A stretch of DNA of 64,000 nucleotides from Lepus europaeus. Lineage: Eukaryota; Chordata; Mammalia; Lagomorpha; Leporidae. Made by a program: the position numbers and the translations under genes. This document shows positions 44,195-55,995 of this stretch, piece by piece. Positions within the stretch are counted from its first letter, which is position 1. Each line of letters begins with the position of its first letter. Under the pieces are notes generated by a model that saw nothing but the letters and a program-made list of their open reading frames with translations, searched no databases and was not told the origin of the DNA. The stretch is taken from the NCBI RefSeq assembly GCF_033115175.1, contig NC_084837.1, positions 21,824,266-21,888,265 of the forward strand, written 5' to 3'.

Positions 44195-45656
44195 GAAATA
44201 TCAACATGCTAAAGAAAATATTAACATGGACTAATCAAATGTGCAAATGATTATATAACAATTTTTAAATTGTAAATTTGAATTTCTCTTATAAATTTTT
44301 ATAGGAATTTCTGAAGATAATAATATTTAAGAATTAGGATCTCTTCGGCTACCTCTGCTAGGGATACTGGTATGTAAAGCCACAACATGACACCTCAAGA
44401 TTAGAAAGGTTGGGTTTTAAATACTATGAGAGGGTAATTATGTGAAGTGGTCCTTACGATCCTGTGTGATCATATCTGGAAGTTGTTCTTTTCATTCAGC
44501 TTGGACAGTTGCTTTCTATGGAAGAGATTATAGATGTTCTCCTTAGGTAAAGGCTAGAGAAAAATGATGAATTTTCCCTTCTTGACCCATTTCCTCTGAT
44601 ATTTTGGAGAGTGTGCATTGCTGGGCTAATAGGCGATATTGTTTAAGAAGCAGCAGCAATTTATAGTTCAGTTGAAGCAAGTTCTTGTAATAATGACAGG
44701 CGCGGTTCAGCCGTAACCCCTGGGGATGTGTGCAACACGGTGAACAATACCCTCTCGGCGACGTGTTTGAATTATGAATCCAGTGGCTGGCTCTCTCAGT
44801 GCTGTCCAGCATGGCTTTGGTGTGAGCTGATGGAGCATTTTGTACCTGGGATTCCGAACTTTTATGAAGGCCAATACCCTGAAACTCATTCAAGCCATAA
44901 ATTCACTTGTCTTTGAGTTTACAAGGCAATAAACAGCGAAGGCCTTTGACCTCAACATTTACTGAATACATTTGCAGTAGTTGTGTTTATTGACAACTAT
45001 TTATAGGGAAGCATTGGGTACTGAATTTCCTAAGGTGCAAGGGAGAATAAATTTGGGGGTCTTTTTCAAACTAACTAACTAAACAAACAAACAAACAAAA
45101 AAATTCTGAGTTTAATGTTTGGCTCATTTTGACAGATTTTCAGTTTACAAGTTCGGGTTTGAGTCTGTACACGAATTGTGCTTTGGGGATTTCTTTCCTT
45201 GTGATAAAACCTTAGATTAGATATGGCCCGGAAGGATGAATAATGAGAGGAATAGCGCTGGGAGATGTGCCCGCCTGGCCCATTCACTAGGCACTCAGCA
45301 CTGTGGAAATCGGACAGGAGGAGGTGAGCGGAGCGGGAGTCTGCCCAGGGATTCATTGGCTGTCATGGAGGAAATCCCCTCCCTTCTGTGTGAGCAGCCA
45401 GTTATAAGGAACAAAAATGCTGTGTCTCCCTTAGACGTTGGGAGAATTTACCAATGCCACATCCACTGTGTATTTTGAATTTATTGGATTAAGACCGTGA
45501 AAGTAAAAGGCGGCGGGGGTGGGGGGTGGGGATGGAGGTGGGGGGTGTGCTTAATTACTGAAATAATTACTGTGATGTTACAGATGGGGAAACCTGGCAC
45601 CAGGTCAGGCGTTCTGTTGCAGATACAGGGTGAGCCAGTGGTGAGAGCTGGACCTG
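44195..45656. other. Repeat-poor island with developmental transcription-factor motifs
   Basis: No repeat recognised from 44211 to about 45065, where a short (ACTA/AACA)n run begins. Motifs include taatgacag, ccataaattc, cctttgacctc and a perfect MEF2-type ctatttatag at 44997-45006. No coding block found. Confidence 0.4.
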
Positions 45657-45972
45657 GGCCGGCGCCGTGGCTTAACAGGCTAATCCTCCGCCTTGCAGTG
45701 CCGGCACACCAGGTTCTAGTCCCGGTTGGGGTGCCGGATTCTATCCCGGTTGCCCCTCTTCCAGGCCAGCTCTCTGCTACGGCCCGGGAAGGCAGTGGAG
45801 GATGGCCCAAGTGCTTGGGCCCTGCACCCGCATGGGAGACCAGGAGAAGCACCTGGCTCCTGGCTTTGGATCAGCGAGATGCGCTGGCCGCAGCGGCCAT
45901 TGGAGGGTGAACCAATGGCAAAAAGGAAAACCTTTCTCTCTGTCTCTGTCTCTCACTATCCACTCTGCCTGT

Positions 45973-46007
<35 letters not shown>
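45657..46007 (+). mobile_element. Very young lagomorph C SINE
   Basis: Forward copy with intact head (ggccggcgccgtggctta), box-B-like ggttctagtccc, full body and an uninterrupted A run of about 34. Perfect duplication gagctggacctg at 45645-45656 and 46008-46019. Confidence 0.96.
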
Positions 46008-46011
<4 letters not shown>

Positions 46012-49000
46012 TGGACCTGAAGAGCTACTGCAGGGGCCTGGGAACAGAGCACAGAGCAGCCATACTTGGAAGGGTCCCTTTCCCTCAGGGAGGTTCCCCC
46101 AGGCTGAGGTTTCTCTGTGGGCTCAGTGGGCACATGAGGGACCCCATTCTGGTGATGCTATTTAAGCACGGTTGAAATAGAACTGCCTTGCTGACGGTGC
46201 TGGGGCTCATTCCTGGGAGGATGAGATGTGCTGGCTGCTGGCGTCACATCTGGCAGAGGCAGGAGTACCGCGGGAGGAGTTAGGAGAATCCATCCCGCCC
46301 GATTCCATGGCAACGCTGACACCACACTCTTAGGAGGTGACATCTACAGACACTGGGTCTGGCCCAGCTGGCTTAAAACACTTCAGCTCACAAAAATTCT
46401 CCCCAAGCTTTCTTCTCACAGAGGGTGCAAGCTGCAAACAAAGGGAGTGTGTGCTGTTTGGACCCCGCAGGCACTCCGTGTCCTTGGTCCCACTCTGCGG
46501 AGGCTGGGGCTGTATCTTTGCCCATTGGGCAAATCTGAATCTGGGCTTGCTTGTGTCTGTTTTAACAGACGGTGACAGAAAAAGGATATTTCCTTTGCTT
46601 GCTGCGTGGAAGGGTAGGATCTTTCTTGGTTGGTTTAGTTTCACAGATCTGGTGTGGGATGTCAGTGGCTAACTGTTTGAGTTAGCTCTGCCTTGAGGAG
46701 ATCACTCCGTTGCACAGGCTACCTTCTTACAAATATGATAATTGTTGTAGAAATTGGAGGGAGAGCATTGGTGACTCGGGACAGGTCAGAATAGGCACAA
46801 CTATTGGACAGCCAGCTGGGGAGGTTAAGGGGTGATAATTAGAATTCTACATTAAGTGATAGAATGAAGAATTTTGCATTATCCTACGCTTGTTAGATTG
46901 TTCTTTGTGGTCAAATTCAGTGCAGCATTTCACTATGGCCAAGTCACACTGAAATTCATCTCACGACCATTGGGCCACTTCGTAGGCTTCCTCTGGCCTG
47001 TAGCTGAAGACAGCGCTTCACGTGAAGTCAGGGTGTTGTGCAATGAGGTTGGCTGGGCAGAGCAAGTAGCTGCTTTCGAAGGTTATCATGTGTTATGCCT
47101 TTTTCCAGTTCAAGAGCATATCTTGTTTTAAACAACGTTTTGAAAGGCAGCCAAAGAAAAGGTTGGCTCGGATGTGCCCTCACCAGTCCTGTTTATGGGA
47201 TACAGTGTTCCACGCCTTGGCGGAAGGTGATAAAGCAAAGCTGGCTTGGGGAGGTGTGTAGAAATGTGCTCGTGTGTTTGAATTCCATGTCCAAGAGTCA
47301 GCCCACAGGGAAAGAATTAAGTAGGAAAACACGGTGGTAGGAAGGTTGATTGCTATCTTACATTTGGTTACAGGTACTGAGGTAAGGGTGAAGTCCTTTT
47401 AAGTAGTTGTTAGTGAAGAGTAGAGTAGACAAAGCTAACCGAATGACCTCTTTGATGGGTTGTAGTAGAGGCAAGAATATGAAAATGGCGCGAGGAAGAT
47501 GGCGGGGGCTTCTATTTTCTTGCCTGTTTCACTCAGAGCAAATATGCAGGCAAACAATAAGATTTGCTTTGAAGCTGCTTTCTCCAGGGAGGCAGGATTA
47601 TTATCATCCAGCTGCTCTCACTTGAGCTTCGGGACACTCACCTGCATAAACGGGAAGCTCCACTCCCTGGAACAACTAGAAACTTCCCAGAAAGCGGCGC
47701 ACTGAGTCTTGTGTTGGAGACAAACAGAAAAAAACACGGCCCGCGGAAAAGCCGTTTGTTAGGCGTCGGAAGGGAAATGCCCTCGGCCAAGCTCGGCGGG
47801 CAGGAGATCGGACCCGCGATCGAAGGGGAGAAGGAGACGATAAGGCTGTGATGAAGGCAGCCTCGGTCCCGGAATGGGTTTCGGGGTGAAGTGAGGAGAG
47901 CCAGGATGTCTCTGAGACAATCACGTCGTGCTGTTCAACCCTGGCGCACACTGCAGAGTTGGGTCTAAATGGCTCTGTTTGAGCAACACAGTGTGTGCAA
48001 GTGTGGAATCTACTGAATTGTGCTTAGGTGCAGAATAAAGTCCGTTTAATTTAAATTTAATTGAATGGGGGGCGGTCTTCCTGAGCAGGCTGTGCCATTG
48101 CGTGATGTGTTCATCGTCCAAGGATAACTGGGTTAGAAATGATAAGTGGGATATCTGAGGCTCCTTTGCATATGTTAATAGGGAGATCCTTTGTCTACAA
48201 TGGGGATTTGCTTTCATGTGGCATTTCTTACCTTGCATCAAACACAGGCTCATTTCGGTTAGCTTCAGGACAAGACAACTTCATGCTTCCTGTGTCTTGG
48301 AAGCGTACCATTGCCAGGGAAGATGGCAACTTCGGGCACTCCTGTGCGTTGGTGAATTCCTATGATTTCAGTGCATGGCCTTAAATCCTGCCCAGAAGGA
48401 AACACAAGTGTGGCCCTGTGGTAGGAGATGAAAATCCGGGAGTCTCAAATTGTGCCCGAGGCGGTGGCGTGAGCCAGCGTGGTCACCTCTTGCGGCCTCT
48501 ACGTCCCTTCTAATTCTGCCCGCGGAGCGCACAGGTGTGCAAGATCGCGTGCTGGGCATGCAGACAGAACCACAGTGTATTTCAAGGTGTCCTGAAGCTG
48601 GTTTTCCGCCGATCTAAGCCTCGTGATCCTCCCAGGGGAAGTGTTCAGGTGTCCACATGTGGAAGCCGAACATTGCTGGCTGAGTCAGGGAGAATCAGAG
48701 GCGGACTACCTTAGCCTTCCTTCTTGTTGCACATTAACCTCAGGGGCTGATTCCAGATGTGCACGACCCCAAGGCTGAGTTTTCGGAGGTGACAGGCGGT
48801 GTGTTTACCTCGGCATAAAAAAAGGTCAGGTTGTGTCATAGATCGCAGGGCACACGCACGGCTGACTGTCCCCGGGGAGTGCCTGATGGATGACGGTTTG
48901 GCTGCTGTCCGGCCCGGGAGCTGGAGCAGGACGCGCTGTCATTCTCTATGACTGCGGTAGAGGGCGCAGCGTGAAAGCAAAGTGCTGCTTAGAGGCCCTG

Positions 49001-49508
49001 AAAGCGAGCCCTTGGCGTCCCCCGGGGTCTGTCCTCCTGGTGCTGGCTGGCTCTGGGTGCTGTGACTCTGCAGCCGCGGTATTTGATGAGCTCTGTTTTT
49101 AGGAACACTTAATTAGTTTGACCTGCCCTGCTGCTTCTTCCACGAAGGGAAGTGTTCCAGGGACAGAGAGAGCTTGAGGCTGATGCCTCTCAAACTTGAG
49201 AAATGCACAGTCATCTTTTAAAGGGACAACACGGTCTTTGTGCATCCTGAGGTTGATATGCAGCCATTTTTCTTATTACGTTTTATTGTACGTTTTTATT
49301 ATATATACACACATAGTATTGGATGCCTGTCCAATTATTCTGAGAAAACCAGTAGTATTCCAAATAAAAGCATCAATCTATTAGAGGGATGGGTCATTTT
49401 GCGAAAACCCAAATCACTAATGAATAGTAGAAACACAGATTTGAGATCCCGGACTATATTTATTGAATTTTTGTTTTAAACTTCAATGGTGCTATCTCAG
49501 ATAATTTT
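46008..49508. other. Repeat-poor 3.5-kb stretch with a small CpG cluster and YY1-like motifs
   Basis: The longest segment without a recognisable SINE. 47690-47850 is CpG-rich; two YY1-like motifs (gaaaatggcgc at 47481, gaagatggcgg at 47496) lie upstream. A CTCF-like gtagagggcgc occurs at 48957-48967. No splice-flanked coding block recognised. Confidence 0.45.
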
Positions 49509-49850
49509 TAAAAAGTATTTATTTATTTATTTATTTATTTTATTTGAAAGCATTACAGAGAGGCAGAAGGAGAGAGAGAGAGAGAGGGATATCTTCTATC
49601 CACTGGTTCACTCCCCAAATGGCTGCAATGGTCAGAGCTGGGTCAATCTGAAGCCAGGAGCCGATAGCTTCCTCTGAATCTCCCACGTGGTGCAGGGGCC
49701 CAAGGACTTGGGCCATCTTCTCCTGCTTGCCCAGGCCATAGCAGAGAGCTGGATAGGAAGTGGAGCAGCTGGGACTCAAAATGGCATCTATATGGGATGC
49801 CGGCCCTGCAGGCGGCCGTTTCCCCACTACACCACGGCGCTGGCCCCCTG
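49509..49850 (-). mobile_element. Lagomorph C SINE, full length
   Basis: Reverse copy with (ATTT)n tail and head ccacggcgctggccccc; target-site duplication ctcagataattt (49496-49507) and ctcagagaattt (49851-49862). Confidence 0.93.
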
Positions 49851-49862
49851 CTCAGAGAATTT

Positions 49863-50439
49863 CTACATATGCCAGTGAGCTGTCTGAAGAAGATGAGAGA
49901 CTTCAGGGCTTTGTTTGCTAGTTTAGAAACATCAGACTTCACAGTACAGTCAAGCTTTGCTGAAAGTAAAACGGTCAAATGCCAACCTGAGTGGGCATCG
50001 ATTTCTTGTTGGGAGGGTATTGTCTGCATTTGAAAGAAAGGTTTGCATGGCAGTACCCTGAAATCTGCCTAGAACAGGTGTCTGATTCCATGGCTTTTGG
50101 AATTGTGATGAGACATGTTTTTTTCCTTGGTTAATTGCCACGATACTCACAGCAAACTGTGATGAGCACAGACAGGACCACCCAGGCCACCGGCTCACAC
50201 CGTACACAGGGTGTGCAAACGTGAGGGCAAAGGCTGCTCTGGCACAGTGTGCCTGCATGACTGGGTGCCTTGTGATGGCTTTGTGCCCCCACCAGTGCGT
50301 TTCCACGAGCAGTCCTGCGAGACTGCCACATGTGAGCCCACGCTAGGGAAGCCAGGCATGATCAGGGCTCAGTGGTAAGGCACCAGCTCGAGGGCTCAGG
50401 GTCTGCTTCTGTTATACGCTTGAGATTATTGGCACATGG
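49863..50439. other. Intergenic stretch, nothing recognised
   Basis: No gene or named repeat. Confidence 0.45.
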
Positions 50440-50925
50440 GAAAAATAGACTAAAAATTCTAACAGAGCACAGTGGAAACAACCCCCACGTCCATCGATGG
50501 ATGAATGGGTAAGCAAAGCATGGTATGCTATAAATGCATAAAGCAACAGGGTATTATTCAACTTCAGAAAGGAAGCTGGTACTAATACATGCTCCAACAT
50601 GGGTGATCCTGGAAGACTTCATGCTGGAGGGAGCAAGCCAGTCACAGAGGGACCAGTATTGCACGGTGCTACTTATACAAGGAACCTACGGCGGTCCAAA
50701 ACCTAGAGACACAAAGCGGAGTGATGGCTGCCCGGGGCCGGAAGGAGGAAGCATGGGGAGTTAGCATTTAATGGAGACAGAGCTGCCGCTGGGGGAGGTG
50801 AGAAAGCTGTGGAGATGGTGGCGACGGTTGCGCAGGAGTTGGGAGGTACTCAATGTCACTGAATTGTATGTGTACTCAGCAGTGGTTAAGATGGTCAATT
50901 TTATGTTATGGACATTCTGATTGGG
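50440..50925 (+). repeat. L1 LINE 3'-region remnant
   Basis: Forward old L1: tggaaacaacccccacgtcc, gatggatgaatgggtaagc, gggtattattcaacttcag, actaatacatgctccaacat, gtcactgaattgtatgtgta, ggtcaattttatgttatg. Confidence 0.88.
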
Positions 50926-51424
50926 GCATTCCGAACCTCAGGAATTCTGCTATCTGAGGATCGCTGTGCTGGACACTGGGTGTCCTAACGTGAGCCGGGC
51001 ACTGGGGCAAGTCCACTGTCAAGGGTGAAATGAGGAAAAGATGGCCGGTTGGACTTGTTCTTTATAAGGCCTGGTTGATCAAATTAAAAACTCTCCTTTG
51101 TTCTAGACTCCTATTTATGATACTTCATTTTCTTTAAGCTATCCTTAAGGTTGTCAAAATAAGTTGGGACCCCCATGATGCTATCTCCAATTCCATGCTT
51201 ATTTGAAAAACCTCTTAGTGAGACCCCGAGACTAAGAACTGCTGCTTTGGAAAGCTGGCATGAGGTCCTGTTATCCCTTCCAGTTTTAATGGTGACACTC
51301 ACTCAAGGTGCATTAAACAAGAGGAAATTTATGGCTTCACGTTCTAGGCCCAGATTCCACCATCTCCCTCAGAGGCCTTTGCAAAACACAAGGAACCACA
51401 CAGATGTAAACTGTTGTTAACCCT
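50926..51424. other. Intergenic stretch, nothing recognised
   Basis: No gene or named repeat. Confidence 0.45.
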
Positions 51425-51590
51425 CTTTCAATATTTATTGAACACCTATGGTCGGCTTGGGGAGACGGAGATGAATCAGGCTTGGTCCCTGCCCTGGAGG
51501 AGCCCGGGACCCAGCAGGGGACACAGTCACATCAGCAACTGACTATAACATAGTTTGATAAATTCTGTCATAAAGAAAGAAGTGGATGAA
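51425..51590 (-). repeat. L2 LINE 3'-end remnant
   Basis: caatatttattgaacaccta, ggtccctgccctggaggagc and aacatagtttgataaattct match the reversed L2 terminus. Confidence 0.7.
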
Positions 51591-52059
51591 GAGCTTGGGG
51601 AGCCCGAAGCAGGAGGTAGTAAACGGTAACATTATCCTCATTTTTTACAGCTTTTGTACTAAGGATATATATCGTCCAAGATGCTTGGGCAAACCCCTTC
51701 GGCTGAGATGGGGGGCCATTTCCCCTTGCGCTGACCCCAGATTAGAAAATGATCTTCTCACCAGGACGTGGATTGTGAGTTCTGGGTTAGGATTTGTGAC
51801 GGCAGGCAAGTTGGGGTCACACGGCATTCATCAAGGCTCACAAGTGTCTTGGCAAGAGTTAGGAATCCATCATTTGTGGGGATCCCACAAGAGCCAGGGT
51901 GGCCCAGACCCCAGAGAAAAGAGTGAGGCAGAAGGGCTAACTGCCAAGCCCCTGCCAAGATCCCAAGCGGCAAAGGGGCCAGAGGACAGCTGTCACACTC
52001 ACTTCACAGCTGAGTTGGTCCTTGGCACGAAGGAATGGCTCGTGGGAAAAATAACAAGA

Positions 52060-52250
52060 GACAGTACTTCCTGGAGGCTTAATGTGTTCTAGGCACTGTG
52101 CTACCTTGCATTCTTTCATCTTCGCAAGCGTGTCGGGGGTAGGAATGCTGCTGTTGTCCCCTTTAACAGATGAGAGGACTGAGGCTCAGGTGAGTGACTG
52201 ACTTTCCTGAGTCACGGAAGCAGGGAGTGCTGGGGGTAGCAGAACCTGCA
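52060..52250 (-). repeat. MIR SINE remnant
   Basis: Reversed MIR: ttctaggcactgtgctacct, tttaacagatgagaggactg, aggctcaggtgagtgactga. Confidence 0.75.
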
Positions 52251-52809
52251 GGACCCCGACGTGGCCCTCTTCCAGGCCAATCTCACACCAGTTGCCACCA
52301 GCATGGTCTCAACTTCCCAGCTGTGTCTCCACCTGCGTCTTTCACCAGCCCTCCCGGCTGAAGGTGTGAACATCAAAATCATGTCTCTTCTGCCCGCTCT
52401 GATTTAGTGTCCTCCTTGGTCTTCTCCCTGGCTTAAGACCTCAGCTTGCTCTTTTCTCACTGTTGGCTTGCCCCATGCAGAAGCTCGCCTGGCCTTGCTG
52501 TGTCCTGCCCAAATCCTCCCTTCCCGTAGTCGCACGCTTCCTCCCACCTGCTCATTTGTCCCACAGCTCCTCGTCACCACTGCGTCCGGTGGACGGGAAC
52601 TAGGGAGCCAGATGAAGCTGCTTTTAAGGCCCGGCTCTGATGACATCATTTTCTGCTTAAAAATGTAACGGCAATGAATTATAACAATGAATTTCTTCCA
52701 GTGACTGTTCCACCTGTCTAGTTTATCATTCATGTTTTTCAACAATATTCCTCAGCTCCACTTCCCAGGGTTAAATTGCATTATGTTACCTTTATATATA
52801 TATATGTAT

Positions 52810-52850
<41 letters not shown>

Positions 52851-53229
52851 GTTCCCTTGTATTCACTCTTTTTTTTTGAAGCAAAGTTGTTTCTGAACAT
52901 GCCTTACCCTTAGTCACCTCTAGGTCTTCATGTATGTGCTACTATTGGCTTGCAAGGTGTCTCCAACATCTCCACAGGTTAACACCAAGTCAGTTTCAAG
53001 AACCACTTCTTCCCCGAAGTCTTCCCTCCTCGCCCCTGCTGACAGTGACCTCTGCTCCCTGACGCCATGGGCCTAGAGCCATTGAAGGCAATAATTCCAT
53101 ACATGCTACTGCATACTCCCTGTGCACCTGCCCTAGCACCCCCATTAGACTCAGATGCCCCCGAAGACAGGGATCTTGTCTTATTCATGTTTAAGTTCTC
53201 CATAGGGTGTTGTTTGCAGAACTCAAATA
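52251..53229. other. Intergenic stretch with a compound microsatellite
   Basis: No gene recognised; holds the TA/CA repeat at 52793-52852. Confidence 0.5.
52793..52852. repeat. Compound (TA)n(CA)n(TA)n microsatellite
   Basis: (TA) run, gtatac junction, about 14 CA units, then a second (TA) run. Confidence 0.95.
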
Positions 53230-53762
53230 CAGGGATACTTCAAAAAGTTTGTAGAAAAGGCAGTTAAAATTGTTTATTTTGGTGCAAAAATTTTTAAAAA
53301 TATTTTTATTTGTTTATTGGAGAGGTAGAGTTACAGGCAGAGAAATGGAGAGACAGAGAGAAAGATCTTCTATTTGCTGGCTTACTCTTCAAATGGCCTC
53401 AAGGGCCAGAGCTGGGCTGATCCAAAGCCAGGAGCTTCTTCTGGGTCTCCCACATGGGTGCAGGGGCCCAAGGCCTTGAGCCAACTTCCACTGCTTTCCT
53501 AGGCCACAGCAGAGAGCTGGATCAGAAGAGAAGTAGCCAGGACACTAACAGGCACCCATATAGGATTCCAGTACTGTAGGTAGAGCCTTACCCTACAACA
53601 CCACAGTGCCAGCCCCTGGTGCAAATTTTTTTGAAATCCCTGAATACAAGGGTCTTCTATAAATCCCTGGAAATGCATGCTATGAAAAAACTATGCTTGG
53701 ATTTCAAAATTTTGTACCAAAATAAATGTATCTTTTAATTACATTTTCCATGAACTTTTGCA
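53230..53762. mobile_element. Mariner-type MITE (copy 3 of 3), split by a SINE
   Basis: cttcaaaaagtttgtagaaa at the left and cattttccatgaacttttgc at the right are inverted ends. Inner ggatttcaaaattttgtacc and gtgcaaattttttt match the family. The right half looks partly duplicated. Confidence 0.72.
53296..53617 (-). mobile_element. Lagomorph C SINE inside a mariner MITE
   Basis: Complete reverse copy with duplicated target ggtgcaaaaattttt (53281-53295) and ggtgcaaattttttt from 53619. Confidence 0.93.
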
Positions 53763-53840
53763 GTCACCATTGAATTCGTGGAAGGTGTGAGCAGTTAGAA
53801 AAGAAAGGAATTAAGATAGAAGGACTGAAAGAAGTCTGGA

Positions 53841-54156
53841 GGCTGGTGCTGCAGCACAGCGGGTTAAGCCGCCTGTGACATTGACATCCCATAATGGGCC
53901 CTGATTCGTGTCCTGGCTGCTCCAGCTCCCTGCTCATGTGCCTGGGAAAAACAGCAGAGGATGGCCCAAGTGCTTGGGCCCCTGTATCTCCATTGGGAAA
54001 CCTGGAAGAAACTCCTGGCTCCTGGCTTTGGTCTGGCCCAGCCTGGCTGTTGCAGCCATGTGGGGAGTGAACCAGCAGATGGAAGATCTCTCTGTCTCTT
54101 CCACTTTCTGTGTAACTCTGCCTTTCAAATAAACAAATAAATAAATCTTTTTTAAG
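53841..54156 (+). mobile_element. Lagomorph C SINE, full length
   Basis: Forward copy from ggctggtgctgcagcacagc to ctttcaaataaacaaataaa; duplication gaaagaagtctgga and aaaagaaatctgga. Confidence 0.93.
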
Positions 54157-55849
54157 AAAAGAAATCTGGATCCTGGGGGGGGGGGGTGCAGTGGATGTTT
54201 TAGATGCCTGTGGACTCTCCCCTGGAGGAGTAACTCCAGCTTCTTCATCAGTATGATTTGGTTTTAGGCTGAGCCTTGTGCTATCAGGCTGTGTCATCTT
54301 CTTGTTCTTCATCAAACCACTTTTCTCTCATCCTCTTTAACTACCAGACATGGTTCTACCTTCTAGGGTTTTAGCAACTGTCTTCCATCACTCCAGACAC
54401 TTGTTCACAGCTATTTCAGGAATTTAAGGCCTTTGAGACTCTAAAAAAAAAAAAAAAAAAAAAATCCACATCCCCCTATCAGTTAGGTTTTGGGAGGTTT
54501 AATCTTGTGATGATATGTGCTTGTCTTGTATTCCTTAGTGATCGTTTTACCAAGGGCAGGGCCGCTGTGTTGCGCCACACTGGGGGCTCTAGGCATTGTA
54601 GCTGGTGCAGTTGGTGTTCTCTGGAGTTGGGCAGTGCCCAGCCTGCTCACCTGTACGTGGCAGTCCCGACTGCGGGCCTCTGAAAGTCAAGTGCTTGGCT
54701 GACTTGTTGTTTGATAAGTCAAATGGGTGCATTTGGACCGCCGGAATCTCCAGAAGGGTTGGATTAGAAGCTGACTGCCATGCTGCCACTCACAGGATTT
54801 TGGGAAATCAGGCTTCCGTTTAGTAGACGCCTGGCTTTTGCCTGGTCCACTTGTCCATGTGCAGGGGCTGCACAGACTGAAAGCGGGGAGCCAGAGGAAC
54901 CGATTGCAAGTGTAGAATTTCACATTCGGGCATTCAGAGCAGCACCAGGAAGAGAAAGCTACTTGGAGGGCGACAGCATTGCCAGTTATGAGAAGTCAGT
55001 TGTGGCCTTTTGTGTCAAAACTATGTGCTTGTTTACGCCCTGGGTTTTGTGGCGATCAGTCTTGCATAAACACAAACAGTGTGTTCTCTTAGCCTACACC
55101 TGTGCCTGGCACATCACCGAGTCACCTCCTCGCAAGCCCTTCTCGTTGGAGCAATGGACCATGCAGGATACTTAGACATTTACCTGTCCGGCACTGGGAC
55201 TGCTCTGCCCCGTGTGGGATGCCCGGCCCTCCGAGTGCCGCAGCCACTAGGGATGGGGTCTTTCCTGCAGAGGAGTCGCTTGTGCAATTTTCTTGGGACT
55301 CAGTGTGAGTTTGGAAGGCAATGTGAGCTTGCCCAGGGGAGGACACGCAGAAGAGACAGCCCTTGAGCAGCTGAGCCATAGGACGGGGTCAGAAGCAGCT
55401 TGAGAGCTGTCAGCGCGGCAGCTGGGAGAAACCGCCAAGGGGCCAGGCGCTGCCGCTGCACACCTGTTCTCCACAACGTCTGGGGCTGCGATGTTGATTT
55501 CAGCCCCACGTGTGGCCCTGGGCACGGGCTTTATTGCTGGATAAAATAACAAAGGTGGGGAGGAGGGGGTTTGTGTGCACGCTCGGGGGCTGACTTACAA
55601 CGTCAACGTGGACGGTGAGGAGTGGAAATCCTGCTCATCATAGCCGTCGACATGGTTAGGATTCTGAGCTCTGGATGTGCTGCCCTGCCCTGGGGTTTGT
55701 TGGGAATACTCCCGAACAAGTTTCATATTTGAACTTGAACCTAGATCGTAGGTTGGTGGGATCCCACGGCCAAGCCATCCGATACAATTTTCTGGCTTCT
55801 TTTTGTGGTCCCAGGGACACGCCAGCAAGTGAAGTTTACTAGTGTTGAT
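54157..55849. other. Intergenic stretch, nothing recognised
   Basis: A G run follows the SINE at 54175-54187 and an A run lies near 54443-54463. Open frames near 54780-55380 are short and unlike known proteins. Confidence 0.45.
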
Positions 55850-55995
55850 CTGAGTCCCAGATAAGTGGACTTTGTTCTCATTTTACAGATGAACGAACCA
55901 AAAAGAATCTCACTGACTTAAAAGAATGCTAAGTGGCTTGCTCCAAGCTATCCCACTTGACATCTCCAGGAATAGAACTTCCTGAGCGCTGGAGC
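55850..55995 (-). repeat. MIR SINE remnant
   Basis: Reversed MIR core: ttctcattttacagatgaac, ctaagtggcttgctccaagc, ggaatagaacttcctgagcg. Confidence 0.65.
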
